In this document: piece by piece, positions 16,309-24,603 of the stretch | Layout of the letters: the number at the start of each line of letters is the position of its first letter | How positions within the stretch are numbered: position 1 is the stretch's first letter | NCBI GenBank assembly: GCA_937981575.1 | Contig: CALJNR010000057.1 | Span: forward strand, 1 to 32,662 | Direction: 5' to 3' | DNA: 32,662 nucleotides | From: an uncultured Clostridia bacterium | GTDB taxonomy: Bacteria; Bacillota; Clostridia; Lachnospirales; Cellulosilyticaceae | Made by a program: the position numbers and the translations under genes | The notes under the pieces: model-generated | What the model saw: only the letters and a program-made list of their open reading frames with translations | The model's database searches: none | What the model was told of the DNA's origin: nothing

Positions 16309-17286
16309 ATGAAACGAAGAGAAGAGGCACTTAAGGTTGTTGTTATAGGCGGAGGAACTGGCCTATCAACGATGCTGAAAGGAATTAAAAAATATACTTC
16401 TCATGTCACAGCTATTGTAACAGTATCAGATAATGGTGGGGGATCAGGCAAAATAAGAGAAGAAATGGGAATAATGCCTCCAGGAGACATTAGGAACTGT
16501 TTAGTTGCATTAGCTAATACAGAGCCTATTATGGAAAAAGTACTTCAATACCGTTTTAAGGATGGGGCACTAAAGGGGCAAAATTTAGGGAACTTGTTTT
16601 TAGCTGCACTTACAGATATTACAGGAAGCTTTGAACAAGCAGTGAAAGTCACTGGAAATGTTCTGGCGATTACTGGAAAGGTTATTCCTGTTACACTTGA
16701 AAATGTACATCTTTATGCAGAATTTGAAAATGGGAGAAAGATTGAAGGTGAAACCCAAATCGTTGATTATGGGAAGAAAACCCATATTCTTATTAAAGAT
16801 ATCATGCTTAACCCGGTAAGGCCAAGGCCTGTAAAAGAAGCTATTTACGCACTTCAGGAAGCAGATGTTATTATTTTAGGTCCAGGCAGCTTATATACAA
16901 GTATTATACCTAACCTGCTTGTTGATCTCATTCCAACGCTTATAGCAAGATCGAAAGCACATAAAATTTATGTTGCCAATATTATGAGTCAGCCTGGAGA
17001 AACGACAGGTTTTTCGATAGAAGATCATATAAGTATTTTGGAAAGTTATATTGGAGAACATGTCATTAATAGTGTTGTCGTAAACAATGAAGAGATCCCG
17101 CGTATCTACGTTGATCAATATATAGAAGAGGGGGCAGAGGTTTTAAAGTTTGACAGTCAGCATGAGATCTGGCAGTTTACAGAAAGGATAGAAGCCCCTC
17201 TTGTTAAAATTCATAAAGATCGGAAGCTTATTAGACATGATTCAGAAAAACTAGCTGAATGTATATTTAAGGACTTTAATTATTAA
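16309..17286 (+). CDS. yvcK: Gluconeogenesis factor YvcK
   Basis: A 325-residue member of the YvcK/CofD-like family, a UDP-sugar-binding protein needed for growth on gluconeogenic carbon sources and for normal peptidoglycan synthesis in Bacillus and relatives. The N-terminal nucleotide-binding motif VVVIGGGTGLST (10-21), DNGGGSG (41-47) and PPGDIRN (57-63) are intact, and ILGPGSLYTSIIPNLL lies further on. I chose the ATG at 16309, one base after the rapZ stop and preceded by AGAGGG; an in-frame TTG at 16279 would overlap rapZ without its own RBS. Confidence 0.96.
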   Translation: MKRREEALKVVVIGGGTGLSTMLKGIKKYTSHVTAIVTVSDNGGGSGKIREEMGIMPPGDIRNCLVALANTEPIMEKVLQYRFKDGALKGQNLGNLFLAALTDITGSFEQAVKVTGNVLAITGKVIPVTLENVHLYAEFENGRKIEGETQIVDYGKKTHILIKDIMLNPVRPRPVKEAIYALQEADVIILGPGSLYTSIIPNLLVDLIPTLIARSKAHKIYVANIMSQPGETTGFSIEDHISILESYIGEHVINSVVVNNEEIPRIYVDQYIEEGAEVLKFDSQHEIWQFTERIEAPLVKIHKDRKLIRHDSEKLAECIFKDFNY

Positions 17287-17310
17287 AATTACATAAAAGA
17301 GGTGACGAAT

Positions 17311-18276
17311 ATGTCCTTTTCCTCCGATGTAAAAAAAGAACTCACATGTGTTCCTTTGGGAACAAGACATTGTATGATTGCAGAAATTGCTGCACTTCTT
17401 ATTATGTCAGGAGAAATTAAATATGAAAATGAGTTGTATTCTATTAAATTCCAAACAGAAAATGCAGCTATCGCAAGAAAATACTTTACAATGATTAAAA
17501 AAACTTTTAATATAAATACAAAGGTAGTCTTTAAAATAAATAAAAAGTTTCATAAAAAGCAGACTTATATTCTTCAGGTTAAAGATAATGAAGCTTCCTT
17601 GAAAATATTAAAAGCAACTACAATTCTTAAATCTCACGAAGACAAGCCTATTATAAGAGATTATGTGGATTTGACGATTATACAAAGTATTTGCTGTAAA
17701 AGAGCTTACCTAAGAGGAGCATTTTTAGGAGCAGGGTCGGTAAGTGATCCGGAAAAAGGGTATCATCTTGAATTCGTAAGCCCAACTTTAAAGCATGCCG
17801 AATATATTCAGGAAGTGATGAGTACACTTGAAATGGATCCTAAAATTGTTCCGCGTAAAAATAATTATGTTGTATATCTTAAGGAAGGTACGCAGATAGT
17901 TGACTTGCTTAACATCATTGGGGCTCACATTGCGCTTATGGAGCTTGAAAACATTCGCATCATAAAAGAAGTACGTAATAATGTGAATCGCATAGTTAAT
18001 TGTGAAACAGCTAATCTTAAAAAAACAGTATCTGCCGCTGTTCGTCAGGTACAAGATATAGAGTATATACAAAATACAATAGGTATTTCTGCTTTGCCTG
18101 ATAACTTGCAAGAAGTAGCTGTATTCCGATTGGAATATCCAAGTGCTACGCTGAAAGAATTAGGAGAACTTATTAGGCCACCGGTTGGAAAGTCTGGGAT
18201 TAACCATAGGTTAAAAAAAATAAGTGAGATTGCAGAGGAAATTAGACAAACACGAGGAGGAGTTAAAAATGGTTAA
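17311..18276 (+). CDS. whiA: DNA-binding protein WhiA
   Basis: A 321-residue protein with an N-terminal degenerate LAGLIDADG-like domain (RAYLRGAFLGAGSVSDP, then GYHLEFV) and a C-terminal helix-turn-helix (LKELGELI, KSGINHRLKKI). In Bacillus WhiA affects cell division and chromosome segregation; in Streptomyces it controls sporulation septation. The ATG at 17311 is preferred because the in-frame GTG at 17302 is itself part of the AGAGGTG ribosome binding site. The last eight bases overlap the HPr-like gene. Confidence 0.96.
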   Translation: MSFSSDVKKELTCVPLGTRHCMIAEIAALLIMSGEIKYENELYSIKFQTENAAIARKYFTMIKKTFNINTKVVFKINKKFHKKQTYILQVKDNEASLKILKATTILKSHEDKPIIRDYVDLTIIQSICCKRAYLRGAFLGAGSVSDPEKGYHLEFVSPTLKHAEYIQEVMSTLEMDPKIVPRKNNYVVYLKEGTQIVDLLNIIGAHIALMELENIRIIKEVRNNVNRIVNCETANLKKTVSAAVRQVQDIEYIQNTIGISALPDNLQEVAVFRLEYPSATLKELGELIRPPVGKSGINHRLKKISEIAEEIRQTRGGVKNG

Positions 18277-18535
18277 AGAGGTTATTAAACTAGAATTAAA
18301 GAATGGACTTGAGGCAAGGCCGGCAGCATTATTTGTTCAGATTGCCAGCAAATATGAGAGCCATATTTATGTTATTGTAAACGAAAAGCAAGTTAATGCT
18401 AAAAGTATTATGGGTATGATGTCACTAGGTGCTATTAAAGGGCAAAACATCGAAATAATGGCTGATGGTGAAGACGAAGAAGAAGCTGCAACAGCTTTAA
18501 TAAGATTTTTAACAACTCAAGAAGTTACAGAATAG
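18269..18535 (+). CDS. HPr-like protein with Glu15 in place of catalytic His (Crh-like)
   Basis: An 88-residue HPr-fold protein. The motif around position 15 reads NGLEARPAALFVQIASKY, where HPr has GLHARPA or GIHARPA, so the phosphorylatable His15 is Glu15. The regulatory site is intact: NAKSIMGMMSLG, with Ser46 as the HPr kinase target. Bacillus Crh is the known precedent, with Gln15 and Ser46, and lies in the same order after rapZ-yvcK-whiA. This protein therefore should not carry PTS phosphate from enzyme I but could, as Ser46-P, act with CcpA in carbon catabolite control. GAGGAG precedes the ATG, which overlaps the end of whiA. Orthology to Crh is inferred from this pattern and from gene order. 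Confidence 0.9.
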   Translation: MVKEVIKLELKNGLEARPAALFVQIASKYESHIYVIVNEKQVNAKSIMGMMSLGAIKGQNIEIMADGEDEEEAATALIRFLTTQEVTE

Positions 18536-18547
18536 AGAATAAATACT

Positions 18548-18585
18548 AGAGACATATTACCTGCTAAGAAAGGTAATATGTCTCT
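18548..18585. terminator. Perfect 15-bp hairpin between convergent genes
   Basis: AGAGACATATTACCT (18548-18562) and AGGTAATATGTCTCT (18571-18585) pair perfectly around an 8-base loop. A further AATACT/AGTATT pairing (18542-18547/18589-18594) is possible across a 3-base bulge. There is no long T-run, but position between convergent genes suggests a bidirectional terminator. Confidence 0.65.
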
Positions 18586-18616
18586 TATAGTATTGAAGGC
18601 ACAAGAAGTGCACTGA

Positions 18617-19594
18617 TTACATATTATATAGTTCTTCAGCCTGGTCCCAATCTACCACATTAAACCAGTCATCAATATAGGCTCCGCGGTCGTTTTGGTG
18701 CTTTAAGTAATAAGCATGTTCCCAGACATCTAGTGCAATAATAGGCCTAAATCCAAGAGGAATAGGCGTGTTTTGATTACGGGTGGTAGCAAGCCGCAAG
18801 TTTCCTGAATCATCCTTTAATAGCCAAGTCCATCCAGAACCAAAGAGGTCTAAAGCCGTTTCTTTAAAAGTATTTTTAAAGCTGTCAAAGCTGCCAAAGG
18901 TCCTGTTGATTGCTGCACTTAAGTTGCCGTCAGGTCTACCACCGCCCTCGGGGGACATGATCTGCCAAAAGAAAGTATGATTATAGTGCCCGCCGCCATT
19001 ATTGACCACATCTTCGGCTATATCACTAGGGAGTCTGTTTGGATTACGCAGTAGTTCTTCGAGTGTTAAATTAAATAGTCTGGGATATTTAGATAAAGCT
19101 TTGTTGAGTTCATCCACATATTTGCGGTGATGACCGTCGTGATGAACCCGCATTGTTTCTTCGTCAATGTAAGGTTCCAAAGCATCATAGTCATAAGGAA
19201 GAGGAGGAAGCTGATAACGTCCGTTAGGAGTCATACCGTTAGGAGTCATACCGTTAGGAGTCATACCGTTAGGAGTCATACCGTTAGGAGTCATACCGTT
19301 AGGAGTCATACCGTTAGGAGTCATACCGGTAGGAGTCATACCGGTAGGAGTCATACCGTTAGGAGTCATACCGTTAGGAGTCATACCATTAGGAGTCATA
19401 CCGGTAGGAGTCACGCCGTTAGGAGCCATACCGGTAGGAGGCATGGTGTGGGGCATCATATCATCAGATGGCATAGCATCTGACATCATGTGATGATCAG
19501 TCATATTATTAGAAACAGGTGCAGCCGCAGCAAAGTCATTCCTTCTGAAGCCTGCAGCAAGAGGTATTAATAATAAAGGTAATAAGTCTTTCAT
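18617..19594 (-). CDS. Mn-type superoxide dismutase with N-terminal pentapeptide-repeat extension
   Basis: A 325-residue protein in three parts. Residues 1-20 are a hydrophobic leader (MKDLLPLLLIPLAAGF). Residues 30-125 are Met/His-rich and contain fifteen five-residue repeats, mostly MTPNG. Residues 126-325 are a complete Fe/Mn superoxide dismutase converting superoxide to O2 and H2O2. Metal ligands by alignment are His151, His206, Asp289 and His293; His155 and Tyr159 match the gateway residues. The glycine-rich NNGGGHYNH and Gln274 favour the Mn type. The extension suggests the enzyme is placed at the cell or spore surface; SodA is a known spore-surface protein in Clostridioides difficile. 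Localisation is inferred. AAAGGA lies ten bases before the ATG. Confidence 0.92.
   Translation of the reverse strand: MKDLLPLLLIPLAAGFRRNDFAAAAPVSNNMTDHHMMSDAMPSDDMMPHTMPPTGMAPNGVTPTGMTPNGMTPNGMTPNGMTPTGMTPTGMTPNGMTPNGMTPNGMTPNGMTPNGMTPNGMTPNGRYQLPPLPYDYDALEPYIDEETMRVHHDGHHRKYVDELNKALSKYPRLFNLTLEELLRNPNRLPSDIAEDVVNNGGGHYNHTFFWQIMSPEGGGRPDGNLSAAINRTFGSFDSFKNTFKETALDLFGSGWTWLLKDDSGNLRLATTRNQNTPIPLGFRPIIALDVWEHAYYLKHQNDRGAYIDDWFNVVDWDQAEELYNM
19221..19445. repeat. Fifteen tandem 15-bp repeats inside the SOD gene
   Basis: Fifteen direct copies of a 15-bp unit, CCGTTAGGAGTCATA on the plus strand, encode Met-Thr-Pro-Asn-Gly on the minus strand. The seven copies at 19221-19325 are identical. Those towards the protein N terminus (19386-19445) carry most substitutions, including Ala, Val and Pro variants. 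The unit length is a multiple of three, so copy-number change would keep the frame. Confidence 0.97.
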
Positions 19595-19935
19595 TGGAGG
19601 ATAATCCTTTCATAATAATTTATTATAGAGAAACAATACATACACTTAAGTTACTTGTGGTTCAGAGTTATTTTTAAGAATGATTTTACATCATGCATCT
19701 TTGTGAGGAACTTAAATTTAAAATATGAGATCTATAATCTCTGTAATATAATATTAATTAAGGATAAATTTGGAACCACTTTGCTTGACATTTATAGAAA
19801 TTTGTATTATTTGAGAGAAAAAAAATAATCTATAGCTTTTTTTATGGTCTATAAATTCATATGAGACTCTAAAGGGACATATATTAGTAATAATAGAACC
19901 ATTTATAATAGAGAGAATATAAAGGGGAAGACCAT
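19595..19935. promoter_or_regulatory. Divergent intergenic region between SOD and the gene at 19936
   Basis: No gene is supported. Towards SOD, TATAAT on the minus strand (19627-19622) has no convincing -35. Towards the plus-strand gene, CATATATTA at 19878-19886 fits the CATA-N3-TA -10 form of sporulation sigma factors E/K, with ATA 16 bases upstream (19859-19861). TTGACA at 19785-19790 has no good -10 at normal spacing. Sporulation control is a weak inference. Confidence 0.3.
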
Positions 19936-20910
19936 ATGAGTAGTCATAGTATATTAATTTATGGGGCAGCAAATTGTGAGATTGCTGGTGCATTAGACTT
20001 TGAACTTAACCGGATTACGCAAATCAATCAGCCAGATGTGAAGATATTTGCGCGCGGCTACCTCTTTAATAATAGTTGTATGTCTATGTACCGCAGATTT
20101 AAGGGACTTAAAGATAATGTGCAAGAAGTAACACAAGGAGGTATGCACGAATATTTTTATAATGGAGCTGAAACAATTAAAACCTGTGAGCTTAAAATGA
20201 GTACCTCCTCAGAAAAGGCTTTGGAAGATTTCTTGAATGAAGGGGTTCAGAGACTTATGGATGACGAGATTATCTTAATCCTAATAGGACAAGGCAATTT
20301 AGACGGAATGTTTATGGATTTTCTGCAGAACCCTGCGTTTTATATGCCCTATGAAAATATTTTTAAAATCATTAATCAGTGTTTTAAAGGAAAGATAAAA
20401 AAGCTTCATCTCATCATTGATGTATCCAATTGGCATAATGTGTATATGCCCTTATGTTTAACTAGGGCTCATTTTATTGATACTATTTTTATTTATGAAC
20501 GAAGCAGGCCGTTAAGCATCTTCCCAATCTGTAACTGGATTGAAGGCGTATTTGATCGAGAATGTCATTGGGCGTTATTAACCTATATGAATTGGGGCGG
20601 CTATAAAGTAGACAGCCATCCTTTATGGTGGGGGCTTTGTAAAAACAAGTGGGATGAATATGTTCAGTTTCCATCAGCAAGAAGTTTCGAAGCGTTTTAT
20701 ACGGTTTATAAAAAAGTCGTTCTTCACAAGGGCATACATAAAAATATTTACAGCAAGGAGCTAAGAAAAAGAGGAATTGCTCACTGCACATACATGACAG
20801 CAAAAGAGATCAAAGACTATTTTGATACGGAATATTTTAGCAGCAGATATGGAGATGAGGTCGATAAATGGCTGAATGAACTAAAAATCTGTACAGATTA
20901 TTATAAATGA
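19936..20910 (+). CDS. Unrecognised protein, possible inactive caspase-like fold
   Basis: A 324-residue protein, apparently cytoplasmic, with no signal peptide or clear membrane helix. I do not recognise the family. The order of motifs recalls caspase/metacaspase-like (clan CD) peptidases: a hydrophobic strand ending in ILILIGQGNLDG (113-124), where peptidases have GHG, then 45 residues later LHLIIDVSNWHN (157-168), where they have D-x-C. IFIYERS and a GVFDRECHWALLTYM segment follow. In this reading His is Gln119 and the nucleophile Cys is Ser164, so it would be catalytically dead. The C-terminal 100 residues are rich in aromatic and basic residues. AAAGGGGA precedes the ATG. The fold assignment is speculative. 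Confidence 0.75.
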   Translation: MSSHSILIYGAANCEIAGALDFELNRITQINQPDVKIFARGYLFNNSCMSMYRRFKGLKDNVQEVTQGGMHEYFYNGAETIKTCELKMSTSSEKALEDFLNEGVQRLMDDEIILILIGQGNLDGMFMDFLQNPAFYMPYENIFKIINQCFKGKIKKLHLIIDVSNWHNVYMPLCLTRAHFIDTIFIYERSRPLSIFPICNWIEGVFDRECHWALLTYMNWGGYKVDSHPLWWGLCKNKWDEYVQFPSARSFEAFYTVYKKVVLHKGIHKNIYSKELRKRGIAHCTYMTAKEIKDYFDTEYFSSRYGDEVDKWLNELKICTDYYK

Positions 20911-21005
20911 TAGATTTTTAGGGCGTATACCTATATAATATAAATTAACCAGATCTTACTAAAATAAGACAAACAAGGTATAAGCTGATAAAAGGAGGAA
21001 CAGAT

Positions 21006-22595
21006 TTGAAGAAACGACGAAAGCTGATAAACTACCCGCAAATAATGATAATGTTGGGGATATTTTGTTTTTTTTATGCCATGACCCTTGCATCTAGTCC
21101 AACTGCTATTAAAATAGGATTAGAGTCTGTATATAAAGATGCTGCAAGCATCATTCTATCTAGTCAAAGGAATATAGCTGTTGGGTACTTTGAAGACAAC
21201 TTCTTTAGAACAGAGGGCAGACTAAGTGCCAATAGTATTGTCATTAAAAAGGCTGCAGAAGACTTTTACTTCGTAGGAAACGCCTATAGGACATTGCAGG
21301 CAGCCCAAGAAGCAGCAGCAGCTTATGGGAGTGGAGCAGCGGCAGCTTATTTAGAACCAGGAATGTACTGCGTTTATACAGCATTTTATAATGACAGACT
21401 TGTTAAAGTGCCATCTTCTTTAACAAGAATAGCTGTTTATAATAGCAGCGGCGAGCTTATCTTTGTAAGCGAAAACAAAGACATGCCTTTAGTTTTTCAG
21501 GGGTCTGAAAACAACTTATCCTTTCCGGTGACGCAAGTAGGCAACAGTCGGAAATACAGAGGGGCTATCGGTGTAGTAAATGGCCAATCAGGGGGACTTA
21601 CTGCAGTAAACAGTGTGGATATTGAAGAGTATTTATATGGGGTTGTCCCTGTTGAAATGGCACCATCATGGCCGATAGAGGCTTTAAAGGCGCAGGCAGT
21701 AGCAGCAAGGTCGATAGCTATTTTCCAACACAATAGATATTTAAACAGGGGCTATAATTTAGTGGATACCACGGCCAGCCAAGTCTATAGAGGTTATAGC
21801 GCCGAAAGCCCAAATTCGAATTTAGCTGTAGATGAAACCAGAGGCGAAGTCATTAAATATAATAATAAGGTTGCAGAAGCATTATACTTTTCTACCAGTG
21901 GAGGAGCCACGGAGGATGCAAAGTACGTATGGGGCAATGAAATCCCCTATCTTAAAAATGTGGCAGATACTTTTGAAACAGAACCTGCGCAAAAGCCATG
22001 GGTACGTACAGTCACATTAAGTGACATAAGCAGCTGCCTTGTGAAGCAAGGAATTAACATAGGAAGAGTTCAAGGGGTAGAACTTACATCGCGAACGCCT
22101 TCAGGCAGAGTGCAGGTGATGACTGTCATAGGTTCTAGTGGCTCCCATGTCGTAAAAAATGAAAATGTTAGAACTTTTTTGAGTGGAACACAGGAAGGCT
22201 CACTGAAAAGTAGATTGTTTAGTTTTCAAGGATTCATAGGCACTCCTGATGGAGGCAATTCTAGAGAAGTCATAACAATTATGTCAGCTGATAATATTAT
22301 TCAAAAAGACCTTTCATCCGTTAAAGTTATGAGCGATGCAGGACTTCAAAGTTTATCACCAAATCCTTCCGCTTTGTCAAGTAATAGGCAGCAAGAATTA
22401 AAAGGAGAAACAGGAACTTCAAACAATAAAGTTTTGCAGAGTGAGATTGTATTTGGCGATCTTACAATCTATGGACAAGGTTTTGGTCATGGGGTAGGGA
22501 TGTCGCAAAGCGGAGCGAGAGGCATGGCTAAAGCAGGCTATAATTATCGTGACATACTGATGCACTACTATAATGGAATAACAATAGAAAGATAG
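21006..22595 (+). CDS. SpoIID/LytB domain protein
   Basis: A 529-residue membrane-anchored protein (hydrophobic about 11-30) with an extracellular SpoIID/LytB domain. The family core is EEYLYGVVPVEMAPSWPIEA, followed by LKAQAVAARSIA, with Glu217 at the position of the SpoIID catalytic glutamate. It continues with STSGGATEDA and ends with FGHGVGMSQSGARGMA and the YYNGI tail. SpoIID is a lytic transglycosylase that degrades peptidoglycan during engulfment. An extra low-complexity stretch at about 415-480 splits the C-terminal part of the domain. The TTG start at 21006 is fixed by AAAGGAGG seven bases upstream. Length and the location beside queA suggest a SpoIID-like paralogue rather than the sporulation SpoIID itself; this is uncertain. 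Confidence 0.88.
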   Translation: MKKRRKLINYPQIMIMLGIFCFFYAMTLASSPTAIKIGLESVYKDAASIILSSQRNIAVGYFEDNFFRTEGRLSANSIVIKKAAEDFYFVGNAYRTLQAAQEAAAAYGSGAAAAYLEPGMYCVYTAFYNDRLVKVPSSLTRIAVYNSSGELIFVSENKDMPLVFQGSENNLSFPVTQVGNSRKYRGAIGVVNGQSGGLTAVNSVDIEEYLYGVVPVEMAPSWPIEALKAQAVAARSIAIFQHNRYLNRGYNLVDTTASQVYRGYSAESPNSNLAVDETRGEVIKYNNKVAEALYFSTSGGATEDAKYVWGNEIPYLKNVADTFETEPAQKPWVRTVTLSDISSCLVKQGINIGRVQGVELTSRTPSGRVQVMTVIGSSGSHVVKNENVRTFLSGTQEGSLKSRLFSFQGFIGTPDGGNSREVITIMSADNIIQKDLSSVKVMSDAGLQSLSPNPSALSSNRQQELKGETGTSNNKVLQSEIVFGDLTIYGQGFGHGVGMSQSGARGMAKAGYNYRDILMHYYNGITIER

Positions 22596-22604
22596 GTGAC
22601 AGCA

Positions 22605-23633
22605 ATGAAAACATCAGATTTTAACTTTGAGCTTCCAGAGAGGCTGATTGCACAGGTTCCTTTAAAAGACAGAACAACTTCAAGACTTATGCTGCTAAGT
22701 AAAGAGTCAGGAATTATAGCACATAAGCATTTCTATGATATTGCAGAGCACTTAAATCCAGGAGACTGCTTGGTACTCAACAACACACGAGTTATTCCTG
22801 CCAGACTGTTCGGTGAAAAGCATCCATCTGGAGGCAAAGTGGAATTTCTGCTGCTTACTAGAAAAGAAAACAAAACATGGGAAGTGCTTGTAAAGCCAGG
22901 GAAAAAAGCCAAAATAGGAGATGAAATCATATTTGGCGGTGGTATTCTAAGAGCAACGATTAAGGATATTATTGAAGACGGTAAAAGAATTGCTGAGTTT
23001 AATTTTGAAGGCATCTTTGAAGAGGTACTGGACAAGCTTGGTGAAATGCCGCTTCCCCCTTATATTCATGAAAAACTCGAAGATAAAGAGCGTTATCAGA
23101 CGGTATATGCAAAATACGAAGGAAGCGCAGCGGCCCCAACAGCAGGGCTGCATTTTACCCATGAACTGCTAAGTCGAATAGAAGCTAAAGGGGTTAAAAT
23201 TGCGTATGTTACACTGCACGTAGGACTTGGTACTTTTAGACCAGTTAAAGTAGAAAACGTATTGGAACATGATATGCATTCGGAGTACTATAGTATTGAG
23301 CCTGAAGATGCAAAGATCATTAATGAAGTCAAAGCCAGCGGCGGCAAAGTAATAGCTGTTGGAACAACCAGCACGAGAACACTAGAGTCTAGTGCAAAAG
23401 AAGATGGCATAATTGAAGCAGGAAGTGGATGGACGAGCATATTCATTTATCCCGGGTATCAGTTCAAATGTATAGATGGACTGATAACTAATTTTCATTT
23501 GCCGGAATCTACACTGATTATGCTTGTGAGTGCCCTGGCAGGCAAAGAAAATACCTTAGCGGCTTATCAGGAAGCCGTTAATAAGGAATATAGATTTTTC
23601 AGCTTTGGAGACGCCATGTTTATACACCCGTAA
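22605..23633 (+). CDS. queA: S-adenosylmethionine:tRNA ribosyltransferase-isomerase QueA
   Basis: A 342-residue enzyme that moves the ribose of S-adenosylmethionine onto preQ1 in tRNA to make epoxyqueuosine. Family signatures include [53 protein letters not shown] and [15 protein letters not shown]. The ATG at 22605 is preferred over an in-frame GTG at 22596, which lies in the AGGTG ribosome binding site. The gene starts ten bases after the spoIID-like stop. The usual partner tgt does not follow. Confidence 0.96.
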   Translation: MKTSDFNFELPERLIAQVPLKDRTTSRLMLLSKESGIIAHKHFYDIAEHLNPGDCLVLNNTRVIPARLFGEKHPSGGKVEFLLLTRKENKTWEVLVKPGKKAKIGDEIIFGGGILRATIKDIIEDGKRIAEFNFEGIFEEVLDKLGEMPLPPYIHEKLEDKERYQTVYAKYEGSAAAPTAGLHFTHELLSRIEAKGVKIAYVTLHVGLGTFRPVKVENVLEHDMHSEYYSIEPEDAKIINEVKASGGKVIAVGTTSTRTLESSAKEDGIIEAGSGWTSIFIYPGYQFKCIDGLITNFHLPESTLIMLVSALAGKENTLAAYQEAVNKEYRFFSFGDAMFIHP

Positions 23634-23643
23634 CTGTATACCG

Positions 23644-23679
23644 AAACTGCCTATAGGTCTATGACACTAGGCAGTTTTT
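23644..23679 (+). terminator. Terminator after queA
   Basis: AAACTGCCTA (23644-23653) and TAGGCAGTTT (23668-23677) form a perfect 10-bp stem with a 14-base loop and a T-run at 23675-23679, 10 bases after the queA stop. Confidence 0.87.
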
Positions 23680-23753
23680 ATATATCGAGTTTTAAATAAG
23701 CTGGCTGATTTGATTTAAAAAAAACATCTAAATAAGTAATAGGGAGCTAAATT

Positions 23754-24500
23754 ATGCAGTTAAGATGGAAAGAGAAGTTTAAGATAGAGTTTGAGGACAT
23801 TGACTTTACAGAGAAACTAGCTATGCACGGCATTGTACATTATATGCAGCAGATAGCAGCCAATCATGCTATTCAGTTAGGATTTAGTTTTTACAAAAGT
23901 GAAAATAAGTCTACATATTATTGGGTGATAGCAAGAGTTAAGTTTGAAATGCAGAAATACCCATGCTGGCAGGAAGAAATAAGCGTAGAAACTTATCCAG
24001 GAGGATATGACAAGCTTTTTGCTGTAAGGTTATTTGACATATTAGATGCTAGTGGAGAACAAGTAGGTCATATTATAGGCAATTATATTCTCATGGATGC
24101 AGAAACAGGAAGACCTGTTAAAATTAAAGGAATTAAAGAGCCGCTGAATGTTTTGGACTTCCCATATGGTGGAGAAAAGCTGGATAAAATTGATCTATCC
24201 TGCAGGATCGTAAAAGAGGATATTAGAAAAGCAAGATATACAGAGATTGATGTGAATAAACATATGAATAATGCCTATTATGTGAAATGGGTTGTGGATA
24301 TGATTCCGCTCGAAGCGTTTTACCATAAGGAAATAGAAAGTCTTCAGCTTAATTATAATACCTCCGTTACCTATGATACAAAGGTTAAAGTAATAATGGG
24401 TGTCAATGACAAGGAGGAGCTTATTGTATACGGAACCAGCTTAGATGAAGAGACGAACTATTTTAGTGCAAAGCTTAGGATGAGAAGCATAAAAGTATAA
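23754..24500 (+). CDS. Acyl-ACP thioesterase
   Basis: A 248-residue double hot-dog protein of the acyl-ACP thioesterase family, which releases fatty acids from acyl carrier protein. The N-terminal hot dog starts FKIEFEDIDFTEKLAMHGIV and contains YYWVIARVKFEM. The C-terminal one carries the catalytic segment TEIDVNKHMNNAYYVKW, with Asp166, Asn168 and His170, matching the D-x-N-x-H pattern of plant FatA/FatB and bacterial relatives. Length fits the bacterial members. GGGAGC precedes the ATG. It stands alone, after the queA terminator. Confidence 0.9.
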   Translation: MQLRWKEKFKIEFEDIDFTEKLAMHGIVHYMQQIAANHAIQLGFSFYKSENKSTYYWVIARVKFEMQKYPCWQEEISVETYPGGYDKLFAVRLFDILDASGEQVGHIIGNYILMDAETGRPVKIKGIKEPLNVLDFPYGGEKLDKIDLSCRIVKEDIRKARYTEIDVNKHMNNAYYVKWVVDMIPLEAFYHKEIESLQLNYNTSVTYDTKVKVIMGVNDKEELIVYGTSLDEETNYFSAKLRMRSIKV

Positions 24501-24603
24501 AAGCATAAAATCAATACGCATATAACCTATAAATAAGTAAAGAGCTCCATAAGCTAAAAGTTTATTTATGGGTTATCAAATATTGTATTAAAAGGAGTAC
24601 ATA

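Noticed and set aside
19221..19445. Possible CRISPR array
   Set aside because: The repeats are directly adjacent 15-bp coding units with no spacers, and no cas genes are present.
19127..19483. Plus-strand open frame with VRSHT repeats
   Set aside because: It is the antisense reading of the 15-bp repeats in the SOD gene, which has intact catalytic residues on the other strand.
22596..22605. preQ1 riboswitch before queA
   Set aside because: There are only ten bases between the spoIID-like stop and queA, and no aptamer-like sequence at the end of the upstream gene was recognised.
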